DNA of 62,332 nucleotides from NCBI GenBank assembly GCA_021781555.1, contig JAJXWQ010000010.1, positions 1 to 62,332 on the forward strand, in the 5' to 3' direction. Under the pieces are notes generated by a model. The model was not told where the DNA came from. It saw nothing but the letters and a program-made list of their open reading frames with translations, and made no database searches. The position numbers and the translations under genes were made by a program. Shown here piece by piece: positions 25,477-34,633 of this stretch. Position 1 is the first letter of the stretch. Every line of letters begins with the position of its first letter. The DNA comes from a bacterium (GTDB lineage: Bacteria; Cyanobacteriota; Sericytochromatia; S15B-MN24; VGJW01).

Positions 25477-27087
25477 CTACTTCTTGCCGGCCTTGCCCAC
25501 GATCTCGGTGCCGATGCGTGGATAGACGGGACCGGTCTTCCGCGTGACGAAGACGCGCTCGCCGGCCAGCTGGGAGCCTTCCGGGGAACCGTCGGGAGCG
25601 GCCCCCCACCGGGTGTGCTCCCACCGGCGATCCGTGCGCTCCGCAAGAAGCTCACCTTGTGTCCCGATCTGCTCCCAGATCTTCGCTGCCAAGGTAGGCA
25701 CCGTGGGCCAGACCATGATCGCCACCACCCGCAGGGTTTCGAGCACGGACCAGACCACATGCTGCAGGGGAGTCTTGTCCTCCTGCTTGGCGAGCGCCCA
25801 GGGCGCCTGGCGATCGACGAACATGTTGAGCTGGTCGAGGAGCTCCCACGCCGCCGCGAGAGCGTCATGGAGTGCCAGGGCTTCCATGCCGGCGACGAAA
25901 CGTTCCCTGGCGAGCTCGGCCGCAGCCTCCAGCATCCGGATCGCCTCGGGGGCCTCGGTGGCAGGGCGACTGATGTGGTTGTCGAAGTGGCGCTCGGCGA
26001 AGGTCAGGATCCGGTTCAGAGCATTGCCGAGATTGTTCGCCAGATCCGCGTTGACCCGCTTCTCGAAGGCCTCGTAGGTAAAATCGCCATCGCGCCCGAA
26101 GTTGACCTCGCGCAGCAGGTAATACCGGATGGGATCCGGCCCGTACTTTTCGGCCAGGCCGAGCGGATCCACGACGTTGCCGGTGGACTTGCTCATCTTT
26201 TCTGCGTCCAGCAAGACGAAGCCGTGCACGAAGATCTGCCGGGGCAGCGGAAGGTCGAGGGCCATCAAGATGGCGGGCCAGAGGATGGCATGAAACTTGC
26301 TGATGTCCTTGCCGACCAGGTGGACGTCCGCCGGCCACCAGCGTGAGAAGGTGGCTTCGTCGCGGCCGTATCCAATGCCCGTCAGGTAGTTGGACAGGGC
26401 GTCGATCCAGACATAGACTACGTGTTCGGGATCGCCGGGTACCGGAATCCCCCACTTGACGCTCTGGCGTGACACCGACAGGTTGGGAAATCCTTCGAGA
26501 AGGTTCAGCACCTCCTTGCGCCGGAACTCTGGCTGGACGAAGTGCGGATCGGACTCGATCTTGGCGCGCAGCCGATCCCGGTATCGGGCCATGTCGAAGA
26601 CGTAGTTCTCCTCGGAGGTCCATTCCGCCGGCCGCTCATGGTTGGGGCAAATCCGGCCTTCCAGGAGATCGCGCTCGGCCTTGAACTCCTCGCAGCCGGA
26701 GCAATACCAGCCCTCGTACCGCGCCTTCACGACGTCGCCCTGGTCGATCAGCCGCGCGAAGATCCGCTGCACCTGCTCGCGATGGGGTGCCTCGGTGGTG
26801 CGGATGAAGCGGGAGTACGAGATGCCGAGCGCGGCCCAGGCGGCCTTGAAGGCCCCCGCCATCTGGTCGACGAACTCCTGCGGGCTGACCCCGGCCTCCT
26901 TGGCCTTGCGCTCGATCTTGAGCCCGTGCTCGTCCGTGCCGGTCAGGAAGAAAACGTTCTCGGCGCCGCACCGCAGCCGGTGGTAGCGCGCCAGGCAGTC
27001 CGCGGCGATCTTCTCGTAGGCGTGGCCAAGGTGGGGGGGAGCGTTGGCATAGTCGATGGCCGTGGTGATGTAGTAGGTATCCGTCAT
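25477..27087 (-). CDS. metG: Methionyl-tRNA synthetase
   Basis: A 536-residue class I synthetase that charges tRNA-Met. It has HLGH (residues 19-22, the HIGH motif), the KMSKS loop near residue 297 (DAEKMSKSTGN), and an anticodon-binding helical domain. The zinc site is a single knuckle with Cys129, Cys132, Cys147 and His150 (CPNH), the pattern known from Thermus thermophilus MetRS. No C-terminal dimerisation (EMAP-II-like) domain. The ATG at 27087 is chosen from the conserved start MTDTYYITTAIDYANAPPHL; the frame is open 200 codons further back without family similarity. Confidence 0.96.
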   Translation of the reverse strand: MTDTYYITTAIDYANAPPHLGHAYEKIAADCLARYHRLRCGAENVFFLTGTDEHGLKIERKAKEAGVSPQEFVDQMAGAFKAAWAALGISYSRFIRTTEAPHREQVQRIFARLIDQGDVVKARYEGWYCSGCEEFKAERDLLEGRICPNHERPAEWTSEENYVFDMARYRDRLRAKIESDPHFVQPEFRRKEVLNLLEGFPNLSVSRQSVKWGIPVPGDPEHVVYVWIDALSNYLTGIGYGRDEATFSRWWPADVHLVGKDISKFHAILWPAILMALDLPLPRQIFVHGFVLLDAEKMSKSTGNVVDPLGLAEKYGPDPIRYYLLREVNFGRDGDFTYEAFEKRVNADLANNLGNALNRILTFAERHFDNHISRPATEAPEAIRMLEAAAELARERFVAGMEALALHDALAAAWELLDQLNMFVDRQAPWALAKQEDKTPLQHVVWSVLETLRVVAIMVWPTVPTLAAKIWEQIGTQGELLAERTDRRWEHTRWGAAPDGSPEGSQLAGERVFVTRKTGPVYPRIGTEIVGKAGKK

Positions 27088-27380
27088 TGGCAGTTCCAAA
27101 TGCGGCGCGATCGGGCCGCTCGAGGCCTGGCAGGCGTGGTGGGGTTCTTCAAGGTAACAAATGGCTCGCGAAATGCAACCAGCCATCGCCGGTCGCCGCC
27201 GGGTGCCCTCTGGAGCCGGTGGTAAAATCGGAGATGCCGTCGAGACGGGTCCAGGTGGCCGTTCGGGTCGTAACGCAAGCTGTTCTTGCGCTCGACAAAC
27301 GCGTGCCGGCCAAAGACCCTTTCCCCGACGGGTCGGTTCGGCCGTGGGGCTAGCTCCGATCCCGCGGTCGGGCGGTGCGC

Positions 27381-28106
27381 ATGGATGAGAGCCAGCGTAT
27401 CGCCGAAGTCTACGGCGACCGCGAGAGGATCCTTCCGGCGGGCTACTACGCCCTGTCCCGGCCAGCGAATCTTTACCGGACGCAGCGGCGCGAACGCGCC
27501 ACGCTGAGCCTGCTGGCCCGATGGGGCCTGGACGATCTGGCCGGCCTGCGCATCTGCGAGGTGGGCTGCGGCGCTGGTGCGGAACTCCTGCGCCTGGCGA
27601 GCTGGGGCGCCCGGCCGGAGAACCTGAGCGGCGTGGACCTGCTGGCCGATCGAATCGCCGGGGCGCAGGCGCTGTTGCCCGCCGCAACGCTCGAGGTCAA
27701 GGACGCCCGGTCCACGTCGTTTGCCGACGGGAGCTTCGACCTCGTGATGCAGCTCACGCTCTTCTCGTCGGTTCTCGATCCCGAAATCCGCCTGGCCATT
27801 GCCCACGAGATGCGGCGCATCCTCAAGCCCGGCGGCAAGATCCTCTGGTACGACATGCGCGTCGTGCGGCCCGATCGTCCCCTGGTGGCCCTTCGACGGG
27901 CCGAGATCGCCCGGCTATTCCCGGACTGCCATCTCGATCTTCACGCCGAGACCCTCAATCCGGTGATCGGCCGGATGACCGCCAGAACATCCTGGATGTT
28001 TAGCGATATGTTGTCTTACATACCCGGAGCGCGCAGCCACTACCTGGGCATGATCGTGCCGCAAGCCCGTGCCGGCTCCGGGAACCAAGCTCGCCTCGAG
28101 CGCTAG
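27381..28106 (+). CDS. Class I SAM-dependent methyltransferase
   Basis: A protein of about 241 residues with a Rossmann methyltransferase fold: motif I ICEVGCGAGAELLRLA, acidic motif II near LSGVDLLADRI, FADGSFDLVMQLTLFSSV (motif IV) and MRRILKPGGKILWYD (motif V/VI). It opens block two of the glycan locus and ends 11 bases before a GT4 gene, so it probably methylates a sugar or lipid carrier product. The start may be GTG 27375 or ATG 27381. The upstream gap (about 290 bp, shared with metG) shows a possible TAAAAT box near 27222 and otherwise nothing I recognise. Confidence 0.85.
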   Translation: MDESQRIAEVYGDRERILPAGYYALSRPANLYRTQRRERATLSLLARWGLDDLAGLRICEVGCGAGAELLRLASWGARPENLSGVDLLADRIAGAQALLPAATLEVKDARSTSFADGSFDLVMQLTLFSSVLDPEIRLAIAHEMRRILKPGGKILWYDMRVVRPDRPLVALRRAEIARLFPDCHLDLHAETLNPVIGRMTARTSWMFSDMLSYIPGARSHYLGMIVPQARAGSGNQARLER

Positions 28107-28117
28107 TCCGGGCTCCC

Positions 28118-29365
28118 ATGCGCTTTTGCTTCCTGACTCCTTACTACCCGCCCGAGGTGGGCGCTCCGCAGACGCGGATCCACGAGCTGGCCATCCGGCT
28201 CGTGCGGCGCGGGCATCAGGTGCAGGTGCTGACAGCTCTGCCCAACTACCCGTCGGGGATCATTCCACTTGAGTACCGCGACCGGGCCGAAACCTGGCAA
28301 GAGCTCGATGGCGTCGAGGTTTACCGGACCTGGATCTACGCCACCCCCAACCGCGGCTTTCTGCGCCGGATCCTGAACCACCTTTCCTTCATGGCGATGG
28401 CCATCCTGGCGGTGCCCCGGATGGCCCCCTGCGACGTGGTGTACGTCGAGTCCCCTCCGCTCTTCGACGGCGTGGCCGGTTGGGTCCTTGCGCGGGCCAA
28501 GGGCGCGCGGATCTTCTTCAACGTCGCCGATATCTGGCCCCGTTCGGCGGTCGAGCTCCAGATGGTCAAGAACCGGGCGCTGGTGGGCCTGGCCGAGGTC
28601 CTGGAGCGGTGGTGCTACCGGACGGCCCGGCGGGTCCTCTGCGTGACGCTCGGCATCGAGCACGACCTCCGGAGCCAGGGGGTCAAGCAGGCGGTCTACT
28701 TCCCGAACGGCGTCGACACGGAGCGCTTCGCCCGCAAGGATGGCGCCAGCTTCCGCGCGAGGCACAGCTGGCAGGATCGGTTCCTCGTCGTGTACGCAGG
28801 CACCCATGGCCTGTCGCAGGCGCTCGAGTTCGCGGTGCGAGCGGCCGATCTCCTCTTGTCCCCCGCGGCGCCGGACGCCAGGCCGGATGCGGGGGCCGGG
28901 CCCGCCGGGCGGCCGATCCATTTCGTCTTCGTGGGTGACGGGGCTCAAAAGGCCGAGCTCCAGAGGATGGCAGGGCCCAACGTCACCTTCCTCGACCCCG
29001 TGCCTCGCGAGCAGATGCCCGACCTGCTGGCCGCCGCCGACGCCATCCTGGTATCGCTCCGAGATCTTCCCCTTTTCCGGGGGGCCGTGCCCAGCAAGAC
29101 CTACGAGGCCATGGCCGCGGCCCGCCCCATCGTGCTGGCAGCGGCGGGCGAAGCCGCGGACCTGGTCAGCCGGGCCGACTGCGGGGTCGTCGTGCCGCCC
29201 GAGGATCCAGAGGCCCTGGCTGGCGCCATCCGGGAACTTGCCGCCGCTCCCGAGCGGGCGCGGAGGTTGGGCGAAAACGGGCGCGCTTTCGTCCGTCAGG
29301 TGTTCGATCGCGAGCGGCTTGCCGAGCGTTTCGAGGCGCTGGCCCTGGACTTTCCTCTAGAATAG
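28118..29365 (+). CDS. Family 4 glycosyltransferase (WcaI/WbuB-like)
   Basis: A 415-residue GT-B enzyme. The start FLTPYYPPEVGAPQTRIHEL is typical of WbuB/WcaI-type transferases, which often add fucosamine or fucose. Middle: VADIWPRSAVELQMV. Donor domain: VVYAGTHGLSQALE, then the acceptor-end segment VPSKTYEAMAAARPIVLAAAG. The EX7E motif is of the less conserved type seen in this subgroup. It lies between the methyltransferase and the CapD-type dehydratase, all in one direction, within a likely operon. Confidence 0.9.
   Translation: MRFCFLTPYYPPEVGAPQTRIHELAIRLVRRGHQVQVLTALPNYPSGIIPLEYRDRAETWQELDGVEVYRTWIYATPNRGFLRRILNHLSFMAMAILAVPRMAPCDVVYVESPPLFDGVAGWVLARAKGARIFFNVADIWPRSAVELQMVKNRALVGLAEVLERWCYRTARRVLCVTLGIEHDLRSQGVKQAVYFPNGVDTERFARKDGASFRARHSWQDRFLVVYAGTHGLSQALEFAVRAADLLLSPAAPDARPDAGAGPAGRPIHFVFVGDGAQKAELQRMAGPNVTFLDPVPREQMPDLLAAADAILVSLRDLPLFRGAVPSKTYEAMAAARPIVLAAAGEAADLVSRADCGVVVPPEDPEALAGAIRELAAAPERARRLGENGRAFVRQVFDRERLAERFEALALDFPLE
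29358..29363 (+). promoter_or_regulatory. Candidate internal -10 box before the CapD-type gene
   Basis: TAGAAT ends 8 bases before ATG 29372 and overlaps the end of the preceding GT4 gene. It matches the spacing at other starts and could give an internal leaderless transcript. Confidence 0.4.
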
Positions 29366-29371
29366 TGGCTG

Positions 29372-31231
29372 ATGCCGCGGCTAGCTAAATTTCTCGTGCC
29401 CCTCCTCGATGCGGGGCTGGTCGTGCTGGCGTACCTGCTGGCCTTCGTGCTGCGTTTCGACGGTATTCGCCAGATCCCGGTCCAGCACATCGACCAGTTC
29501 TGGATGTTCCTGCTCGTGGTGCCGGCCATCCGCGTGATCAGCAACTCGGCGTGGGGCCTGTACCGCCACATCTGGCGTTACGTCGGCACTCGCGAGGCCT
29601 GGGCGCTGGCCCAGAGTGTGCTCACCGGATCGGCGGGGTTTGCTCTGTTGGCCCTGATGAGCGGCCAACGGGGGATCCCGCGGTCGGTCATCGGGATCGA
29701 AGCCCTGCTGAGCCTGGTCTTGATGGCCGGAGTCCGTCTCGGCTGGAGGGCATACGTGGAGCGTCGCGGTGGGCGCCTGGCCGAGGGGGTCACGCGCACT
29801 CTCGTGGTCGGCGCCGGCGATGCCGGCGAACTCCTGGTCCGCGACATGATGCGCAACCCGGAGCGGGGCCTGGTTCCGGTCGGGTTCATCGACGACGATC
29901 CGGCCAAGCGCAAGGTGCGCATCCACGGCGTCGAGGTTCTGGGCGGCCGGGAGGACCTCGGACGCGTCGTCAGCGCTCGGCAGGTGGATCTGATCGTACT
30001 GGCCATCCCCGGGGCGCCCCTCAAGGAGCGCCGCTCGGTGCTGCAGCTGGCGGCAACCACTCCCGCCAAGGTCAAGACCCTGCCGGCGCTCCACGACATC
30101 ATCGGGGGCAACGTGACGGTGAGCGCCATGCGCGACGTGGCGATCGAGGACCTTCTCGGCCGGGAGGCAGTGGTCACGGATACCTCGCTCCTCGGCTACC
30201 TCCGTGGTCGGCGGGTTCTGGTGTCGGGGGCCGGGGGCTCTATCGGGTCCGAGCTTTGCCGGCAGATTGCCCAGCTCGAGCCCGCCTCGCTGATCCTCCT
30301 CGGGCACGGCGAGAACAGCGTCTATGGCATTGACCAGGAGCTTGAGGCCCCCTCGGCCTTCGAGATCTTCCGGGTGATCGCCGACGTCCGGGACGAGGCC
30401 CGGATCGACGAGATCTTCGCCCGGCATCGGCCCGAGATCGTCTTCCACGCCGCCGCGCACAAGCATGTACCCCTGATGGAGGAGAACGAGGTCGAGGCCG
30501 TCACGAACAACGTGCTTGGCACTCGTACCCTGGCCGTTGCATCGGATCGCCACGGGGTCGAGCGCTTCGTCCTGGTCTCGACCGACAAGGCCGTCAACCC
30601 GACGAGCATCATGGGCAAGACCAAGCGAGCGGCCGAGCTGCTGGTCCAGGACCTGGCTGCGCACAGCCGGACTCGATTCGTCGCGGTTCGCTTCGGCAAC
30701 GTCCTGGGCAGCCGGGGCAGTGTCGTGCCCTTGTTTCGCCGCCAGATCGAGATGGGGGGCCCCCTGACGGTCACCCATCCCGACATGCGCCGCTACTTCA
30801 TGACGATCCCCGAGGCGGTCACGCTTCTGCTGCAGGCCGCCGACGTCGGGCACCAGGGCGAGGTCTTGCTGCTCGAGATGGGCGACCCGGTCCGCATCGT
30901 CGATCTCGCGCGCAATCTCATCAAGCTCTCGGGCTACAAGGAGGACGACGTCGAGATCGTCTTCACGGGCATCCGGCCAGGCGAGAAGCTCTTCGAGGAG
31001 CTCCGGGTCACCGACGAGATCGCCCGGGCGACGGATCATCCTCAGATCTATGCCATGCGCGCCGAGAGCGCGCCCGATCCGCAGTGGTGGCGCCCGGCCC
31101 TGGCCCGCCTGGAGGCCGCCGCGTCCTCCCACGACCCGGCGGGGATCCGCGCTGCGCTCGACGCCGTGATCCAGCCCCGGAGTCCCGGGCGGCCCGGTGG
31201 CGTCGTGATGCAACCCGAAGCGACCCCCTAG
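29372..31231 (+). CDS. CapD/PglF/WbpM-type UDP-sugar 4,6-dehydratase
   Basis: A 619-residue membrane enzyme. Four N-terminal helices (to about residue 130) precede a first Rossmann domain (TLVVGAGDAGELL) and a second, catalytic extended SDR domain with SGAGGSIGSELCRQI near 287. The altered catalytic triad typical of the long dehydratases is present: STDKAVNPTSIMGKTKRAAE near 403, with Met-Lys in place of Tyr-x3-Lys. It should convert UDP-N-acetylglucosamine to a 4-keto-6-deoxy sugar. Its downstream neighbours (aminotransferase, phosphoglycosyl transferase) suggest an amino-dideoxy sugar of the bacillosamine type. The stop lies in CTAG. Confidence 0.92.
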   Translation: MPRLAKFLVPLLDAGLVVLAYLLAFVLRFDGIRQIPVQHIDQFWMFLLVVPAIRVISNSAWGLYRHIWRYVGTREAWALAQSVLTGSAGFALLALMSGQRGIPRSVIGIEALLSLVLMAGVRLGWRAYVERRGGRLAEGVTRTLVVGAGDAGELLVRDMMRNPERGLVPVGFIDDDPAKRKVRIHGVEVLGGREDLGRVVSARQVDLIVLAIPGAPLKERRSVLQLAATTPAKVKTLPALHDIIGGNVTVSAMRDVAIEDLLGREAVVTDTSLLGYLRGRRVLVSGAGGSIGSELCRQIAQLEPASLILLGHGENSVYGIDQELEAPSAFEIFRVIADVRDEARIDEIFARHRPEIVFHAAAHKHVPLMEENEVEAVTNNVLGTRTLAVASDRHGVERFVLVSTDKAVNPTSIMGKTKRAAELLVQDLAAHSRTRFVAVRFGNVLGSRGSVVPLFRRQIEMGGPLTVTHPDMRRYFMTIPEAVTLLLQAADVGHQGEVLLLEMGDPVRIVDLARNLIKLSGYKEDDVEIVFTGIRPGEKLFEELRVTDEIARATDHPQIYAMRAESAPDPQWWRPALARLEAAASSHDPAGIRAALDAVIQPRSPGRPGGVVMQPEATP

Positions 31232-31284
31232 GCGCGGGTGATACCTTGCACCCTCATCTTTCGTCTGACAGGAGCGATCGCGCC

Positions 31285-32457
31285 ATGACCGTCCAAGCCG
31301 CCCGCCAGATTCCTTATGCGCTGCCGCTCATCGGGGACGCGGAGATCGCTCAGGTCACCGAGGCCCTTCGCAGCGGCTGGATCACGACGGGGCCCAAGAC
31401 GACCGAATTCGAGCGTCGCTTTGCCGACTATGTCGGAGCCAGCCATGGCCTGGGCCTCAATTCCTGCACGGCGGCCCTCCACCTCGCCCTGCTCGGGGCC
31501 GGCGTGGGCCCCGGGGATGAGGTCGTGACCACGCCGCTGACCTTCTGCGCCACCGTGAACACCATCATGCACGTCGGCGCCCGGCCGGTGCTTGCCGACG
31601 TCGACCCCCGGACCCTGTGTCTGTCGCCCGAGCGCGTCGCACAACACCTGACGCCGCGCACCAAAGCCATCCTTCCGGTCCACTACGCAGGCTGCCCGGC
31701 CGACCTGGACGCCTTCACGCGCCTGGCGGCCGATCGTGGACTCAAGGTCATCGAAGATGCCGCGCATGCCATCGGCACCCTGAGCCGCGGCCGGCCGGTC
31801 GGGGGAATCGGGGACTTCACCTGCTTCTCCTTCTACGCCACCAAGAACCTCACCACCGGCGAGGGCGGAATGCTCACGACCGAGGACCAGGATGCGTCCG
31901 AGCGGCTCCGCAAGATGGCCCTGCACGGCATGAGCCGCGACGCCTGGAAGCGCTATACCAACGCCGGATCCTGGCAGTACGAGGTCGAAGCCGCCGGGTT
32001 CAAGTACAACATGACCGACGTCGCCGCGGGGCTGGGCCTGGCCCAGCTCGACCGCTTCGACCACATGCAGGCGGTGCGCGCCCGCTACGTCGAGCGCTAC
32101 AACCAGGCATTCAAGGACGCGGGCTTCGAGCTTCCGGCCGACTCCGACCTGCCCGGCGATCGGCATTCCTGGCACCTCTACGTGCTCAGGCTCGATCCCA
32201 TGCAGCTTGCGATCGAGCGGGCCCAGTTCATCGACGAGCTCAAGGCGGCAGGGATCGGCACGTCCGTACACTTCATCCCGATTCACCTGCACGCCTTCTA
32301 TCAGCGCGAACTCGGCGTGCGCCCGGGCGACTTCCCGGTGACGGAGCGGGCCTTTTCGCGGATGGTCAGTCTGCCGCTCTACCCCAAGATGTCCGAGGAC
32401 GACGTCGACTACGTCATCGAGCGGGTGCTCGAGATCGCAAGCAAGTATCGCCGGTGA
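31285..32457 (+). CDS. DegT/DnrJ/EryC1-family sugar aminotransferase
   Basis: A 390-residue PLP enzyme that aminates a keto sugar, here presumably the 4-keto product of the preceding dehydratase. Motifs: SGWITTGPKTTEFERRFADY, the N-terminal active-site loop LNSCTAALHLAL, VIEDAAHAIGT, and the PLP lysine (near residue 187) in FYATKNLTTGEGGM. The ATG at 31285 follows a good ribosome-binding site (acaggag); the open frame to 31084 lies within the dehydratase gene. The stop overlaps the next gene (GTGA at 32454). Confidence 0.94.
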   Translation: MTVQAARQIPYALPLIGDAEIAQVTEALRSGWITTGPKTTEFERRFADYVGASHGLGLNSCTAALHLALLGAGVGPGDEVVTTPLTFCATVNTIMHVGARPVLADVDPRTLCLSPERVAQHLTPRTKAILPVHYAGCPADLDAFTRLAADRGLKVIEDAAHAIGTLSRGRPVGGIGDFTCFSFYATKNLTTGEGGMLTTEDQDASERLRKMALHGMSRDAWKRYTNAGSWQYEVEAAGFKYNMTDVAAGLGLAQLDRFDHMQAVRARYVERYNQAFKDAGFELPADSDLPGDRHSWHLYVLRLDPMQLAIERAQFIDELKAAGIGTSVHFIPIHLHAFYQRELGVRPGDFPVTERAFSRMVSLPLYPKMSEDDVDYVIERVLEIASKYRR

Positions 32458-33134
32458 GCGCTCCCTTGGGCCCCGACACCCGCAGACGAGCTGGGGACGA
32501 ACCGGGCGTGCCGCCGTTCAACGAGGCTGACCTCGTGCCGCCGCCCGACACCTACGTACCGAGCGGGGCCTACGTCGACGTCATCAAGCCGGCCCTCGAC
32601 GCGATCGTGGCACTGGCCCTCCTGATCCTTCTCTTGCCGCTTCTGGCCCTCCTGGCGGTCGTCATCCGCCTCGATTCCCGCGGACCGTCGCTGTTCACGC
32701 AAGATCGGGTGGGGCGCCGGGGCCAGCTCTTCACCATCTACAAGTTCCGGACCATGCGAACGGACCTCTCGGGCCCGGCGCTCACGCAAGCGGCCGACCC
32801 ACGCGTCACCCGGGTCGGCCGCCTCCTGCGGCGCACCAGCCTCGACGAGCTGCCTCAGCTCCTCAACGTCCTCTGGGGGGACATGAGCTTCATCGGCCCC
32901 CGGCCCGAGATCCCGCCCATCGTCGCTGCCGAGTACACCCGCGAGCAAAAAGGCGTCCTTGCGGTTCGCCCTGGCCTCTCGGGATGGGCTCAGATTCATG
33001 GCCGCGACGATCTCGAGATCCCGGTGAAGCTGGCCTACGACCTCGAGTACGTCCACCAGATCTCGCCGCTCTTCGACCTCGGCATCCTCTGGCGGACCCC
33101 CGGCCTCTTGCTGAGCGGCCGCGGGATCAAGTAG
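32454..33134 (+). CDS. PglC-type phosphoglycosyl transferase
   Basis: A 226-residue monotopic enzyme that moves a phosphosugar onto undecaprenyl phosphate to start glycan assembly. One hydrophobic re-entrant helix (about 45-68), then DRVGRRGQLFTIYKFRTM, LDELPQLLNVLWGDMSFIGP with the catalytic Asp-Glu pair, and a PGLSGWAQIHGRD tail. The length matches the short PglC class rather than the WcaJ class with extra N-terminal helices. GTG start, GTGA overlap with the aminotransferase. No acetyltransferase of the PglD type is adjacent. Confidence 0.93.
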   Translation: MSAPLGPDTRRRAGDEPGVPPFNEADLVPPPDTYVPSGAYVDVIKPALDAIVALALLILLLPLLALLAVVIRLDSRGPSLFTQDRVGRRGQLFTIYKFRTMRTDLSGPALTQAADPRVTRVGRLLRRTSLDELPQLLNVLWGDMSFIGPRPEIPPIVAAEYTREQKGVLAVRPGLSGWAQIHGRDDLEIPVKLAYDLEYVHQISPLFDLGILWRTPGLLLSGRGIK

Positions 33135-33141
33135 GGCGCGC

Positions 33142-33471
33142 TCAGTACCGACCCACTTCTGCGGCAGGGATGAGCCAGGTTTCGATGGACCGGCCCTGCT
33201 CGATCGCATCGAGGAGCGCGTCGACGCGATCGACGGTCATGTGGCCATAGTAGTCGCCTTCAGGCCAGACCACGACCGTCGGCCCGAACGGGCAGCACTT
33301 GAGGCAGCTGGTCGAGTTGACCGCGACTTGACCCTTGAGCCCGCGCTCGTGGATCCGCCGCTTGATCGCGTCGAGCACCTCGGCGGCTCCCTCGGGGGCG
33401 CAGGATCCCTTGGGATGCCCGGCAGGGCGTTCGTTGAGGCAAACCAGGATGTGGTGGTGCGGTCTGGGCAT
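33142..33471 (-). CDS. Thioredoxin-like [2Fe-2S] ferredoxin
   Basis: A 109-residue protein starting PHHHILVCLNERP, with PKGSCAPEGA and STSCLKCCPFGPTVVVWPEG. The four-cysteine arrangement (two near the N-terminus, two in CLKCC, which has one extra Cys) matches the thioredoxin-fold [2Fe-2S] ferredoxins such as the Aquifex or NuoE-like shuttle proteins. It would carry one electron in the cytoplasm; the partner is not evident. It is convergent with the phosphoglycosyl transferase 7 bases away, and divergent from thrB. Confidence 0.87.
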   Translation of the reverse strand: MPRPHHHILVCLNERPAGHPKGSCAPEGAAEVLDAIKRRIHERGLKGQVAVNSTSCLKCCPFGPTVVVWPEGDYYGHMTVDRVDALLDAIEQGRSIETWLIPAAEVGRY

Positions 33472-33630
33472 GGGCCTCGATCGGAGAAGCAGGCGGCTGT
33501 GCGCCGATACGATGTGTCGGAGCCGTACTCGGCCTCCGGACCCTCGATCCTACCTCGAGCTGCCGCCTGCATGCGCTGCGACGGCCCGGGCAAGTGTGAA
33601 AGCCAGCTGGCTCGGACCCCGGCCGGGTCC

Positions 33631-33636
33631 TACAAT
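33631..33636 (+). promoter_or_regulatory. Candidate -10 box for a leaderless thrB mRNA
   Basis: TACAAT ends 6 bases before ATG 33643. There is no room for a Shine-Dalgarno sequence in the transcript. The -35 region is weak. Confidence 0.5.
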
Positions 33637-33642
33637 TCCAGG

Positions 33643-34542
33643 ATGGCCTCTCGCATCGTCCATGTCCGTGTGCCCGCCACCTCGGCCAATCTTGGCCCGG
33701 GATTCGACGCGCTGGGGATGGCGATCGACCTCTGGCTCGAGGCCGAGGTGGGGATCGCGCCTGCCGACGGCTTCGAGGGCAAGCAAGAAGCCACCGAACT
33801 CACAGCGCCCGGCGCGAACCTGATCCACGAGGCGGCTGCAGCCGTGTATGCCGAGGTCGGCCTCCCGCGACCGCCCCTGCTCGTGAAGTGCAGCTCCGAG
33901 ATTCCGCTCGCCCGGGGACTTGGCAGCAGCGCGGCGGCGATCTGCGCCGGCATCCTCGCTGCCGATGTCCTCACCGGGGCGGCGCTTTCGCCGCAACGGC
34001 AGCTGGCCCTCGCGGCGCGGATCGAGGGCCATCCCGACAACGTGGCGCCGGCGCTCATGGGCGGTATCACGGTGGCCGTCGGATCCAGAGGCCAGGCCTG
34101 CGCCCTGGCGCTGCCTTCCGACCTGCACGTCGGGCTCGGTCTGGTGCTGGCGATTCCCCGGTTTCGTCTCGCCACGGTGGAGGCCAGAGCGGTCCTGCCC
34201 GAGCAAGTCCGGCTCCAAGACGCGGTCTACAACGTGGGGCGGAGCGCCCTGCTCGTTGCGGCACTTAGCTCGGGGCGCCTGGACCTGCTGGCCGAGGCGC
34301 TGGGCGATCGCCTGCACCAGCCTTACCGGGAGCCGCTGGTCCCCGGCATGGCTCAGGTCGTCGCGGCCGCCCGCTGTGCGGGCGCCCACGCCGTGACGCT
34401 CTCGGGCGCGGGCCCGGCGCTGCTGGCCTGGTGCCCCAGGACGGCGGTGGAGCCGGTTCGCCTGGCCATGCAGGGAGCGTGGGGCGATCGGGCCAGCGCC
34501 CGGTCCGTCGAGCTGTCGCGCACCGGGGCCCGGGCCTGGTAA
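33643..34542 (+). CDS. thrB: Homoserine kinase
   Basis: A 299-residue GHMP kinase that phosphorylates homoserine on the way to threonine. It starts IVHVRVPATSANLGPGFDAL, the signature of ThrB. The ATP loop is IPLARGLGSSAAAICAGI, followed by EGHPDNVAPALMGG, and motif 3 is AVTLSGAGPALLAW. The ATG at 33643 is favoured by the conserved N-terminus; the frame is open back to 33241 but unrelated. lysC lies 91 bases downstream with its own promoter, so two aspartate-family genes cluster here. Confidence 0.95.
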   Translation: MASRIVHVRVPATSANLGPGFDALGMAIDLWLEAEVGIAPADGFEGKQEATELTAPGANLIHEAAAAVYAEVGLPRPPLLVKCSSEIPLARGLGSSAAAICAGILAADVLTGAALSPQRQLALAARIEGHPDNVAPALMGGITVAVGSRGQACALALPSDLHVGLGLVLAIPRFRLATVEARAVLPEQVRLQDAVYNVGRSALLVAALSSGRLDLLAEALGDRLHQPYREPLVPGMAQVVAAARCAGAHAVTLSGAGPALLAWCPRTAVEPVRLAMQGAWGDRASARSVELSRTGARAW

Positions 34543-34555
34543 GCCTCGCGCTACT

Positions 34556-34584
34556 TTGCGACCGGCTTCGGCAGGTGCTAGCCT
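34556..34584 (+). promoter_or_regulatory. lysC promoter
   Basis: TTGCGA (34556-34561), a 17-bp spacer, TAGCCT (34579-34584) preceded by TGC. One of the best-formed promoters in the window. It leaves a leader of about 43 nt. Confidence 0.6.
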
Positions 34585-34633
34585 TAGCAGGGTTCGAGTT
34601 CGGTCCTCGGCCGACGACCCTCACCGGTGATCC

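Noticed and set aside
24706-26346. A 546-codon plus-strand frame over tatD and metG
   Set aside because: The minus-strand genes carry diagnostic motifs (HLGH, KMSKS, TatD metal ligands). The plus frame is a by-product of G+C bias.
27088-27374. T-box or SAM riboswitch before metG
   Set aside because: I searched the minus-strand leader for the T-box core and for SAM-riboswitch-like stems and saw neither.
29381-31213. A 610-codon minus-strand frame opposite the CapD-type gene
   Set aside because: Same reason: the plus-strand gene has complete SDR and membrane motifs, and the antisense product has none.
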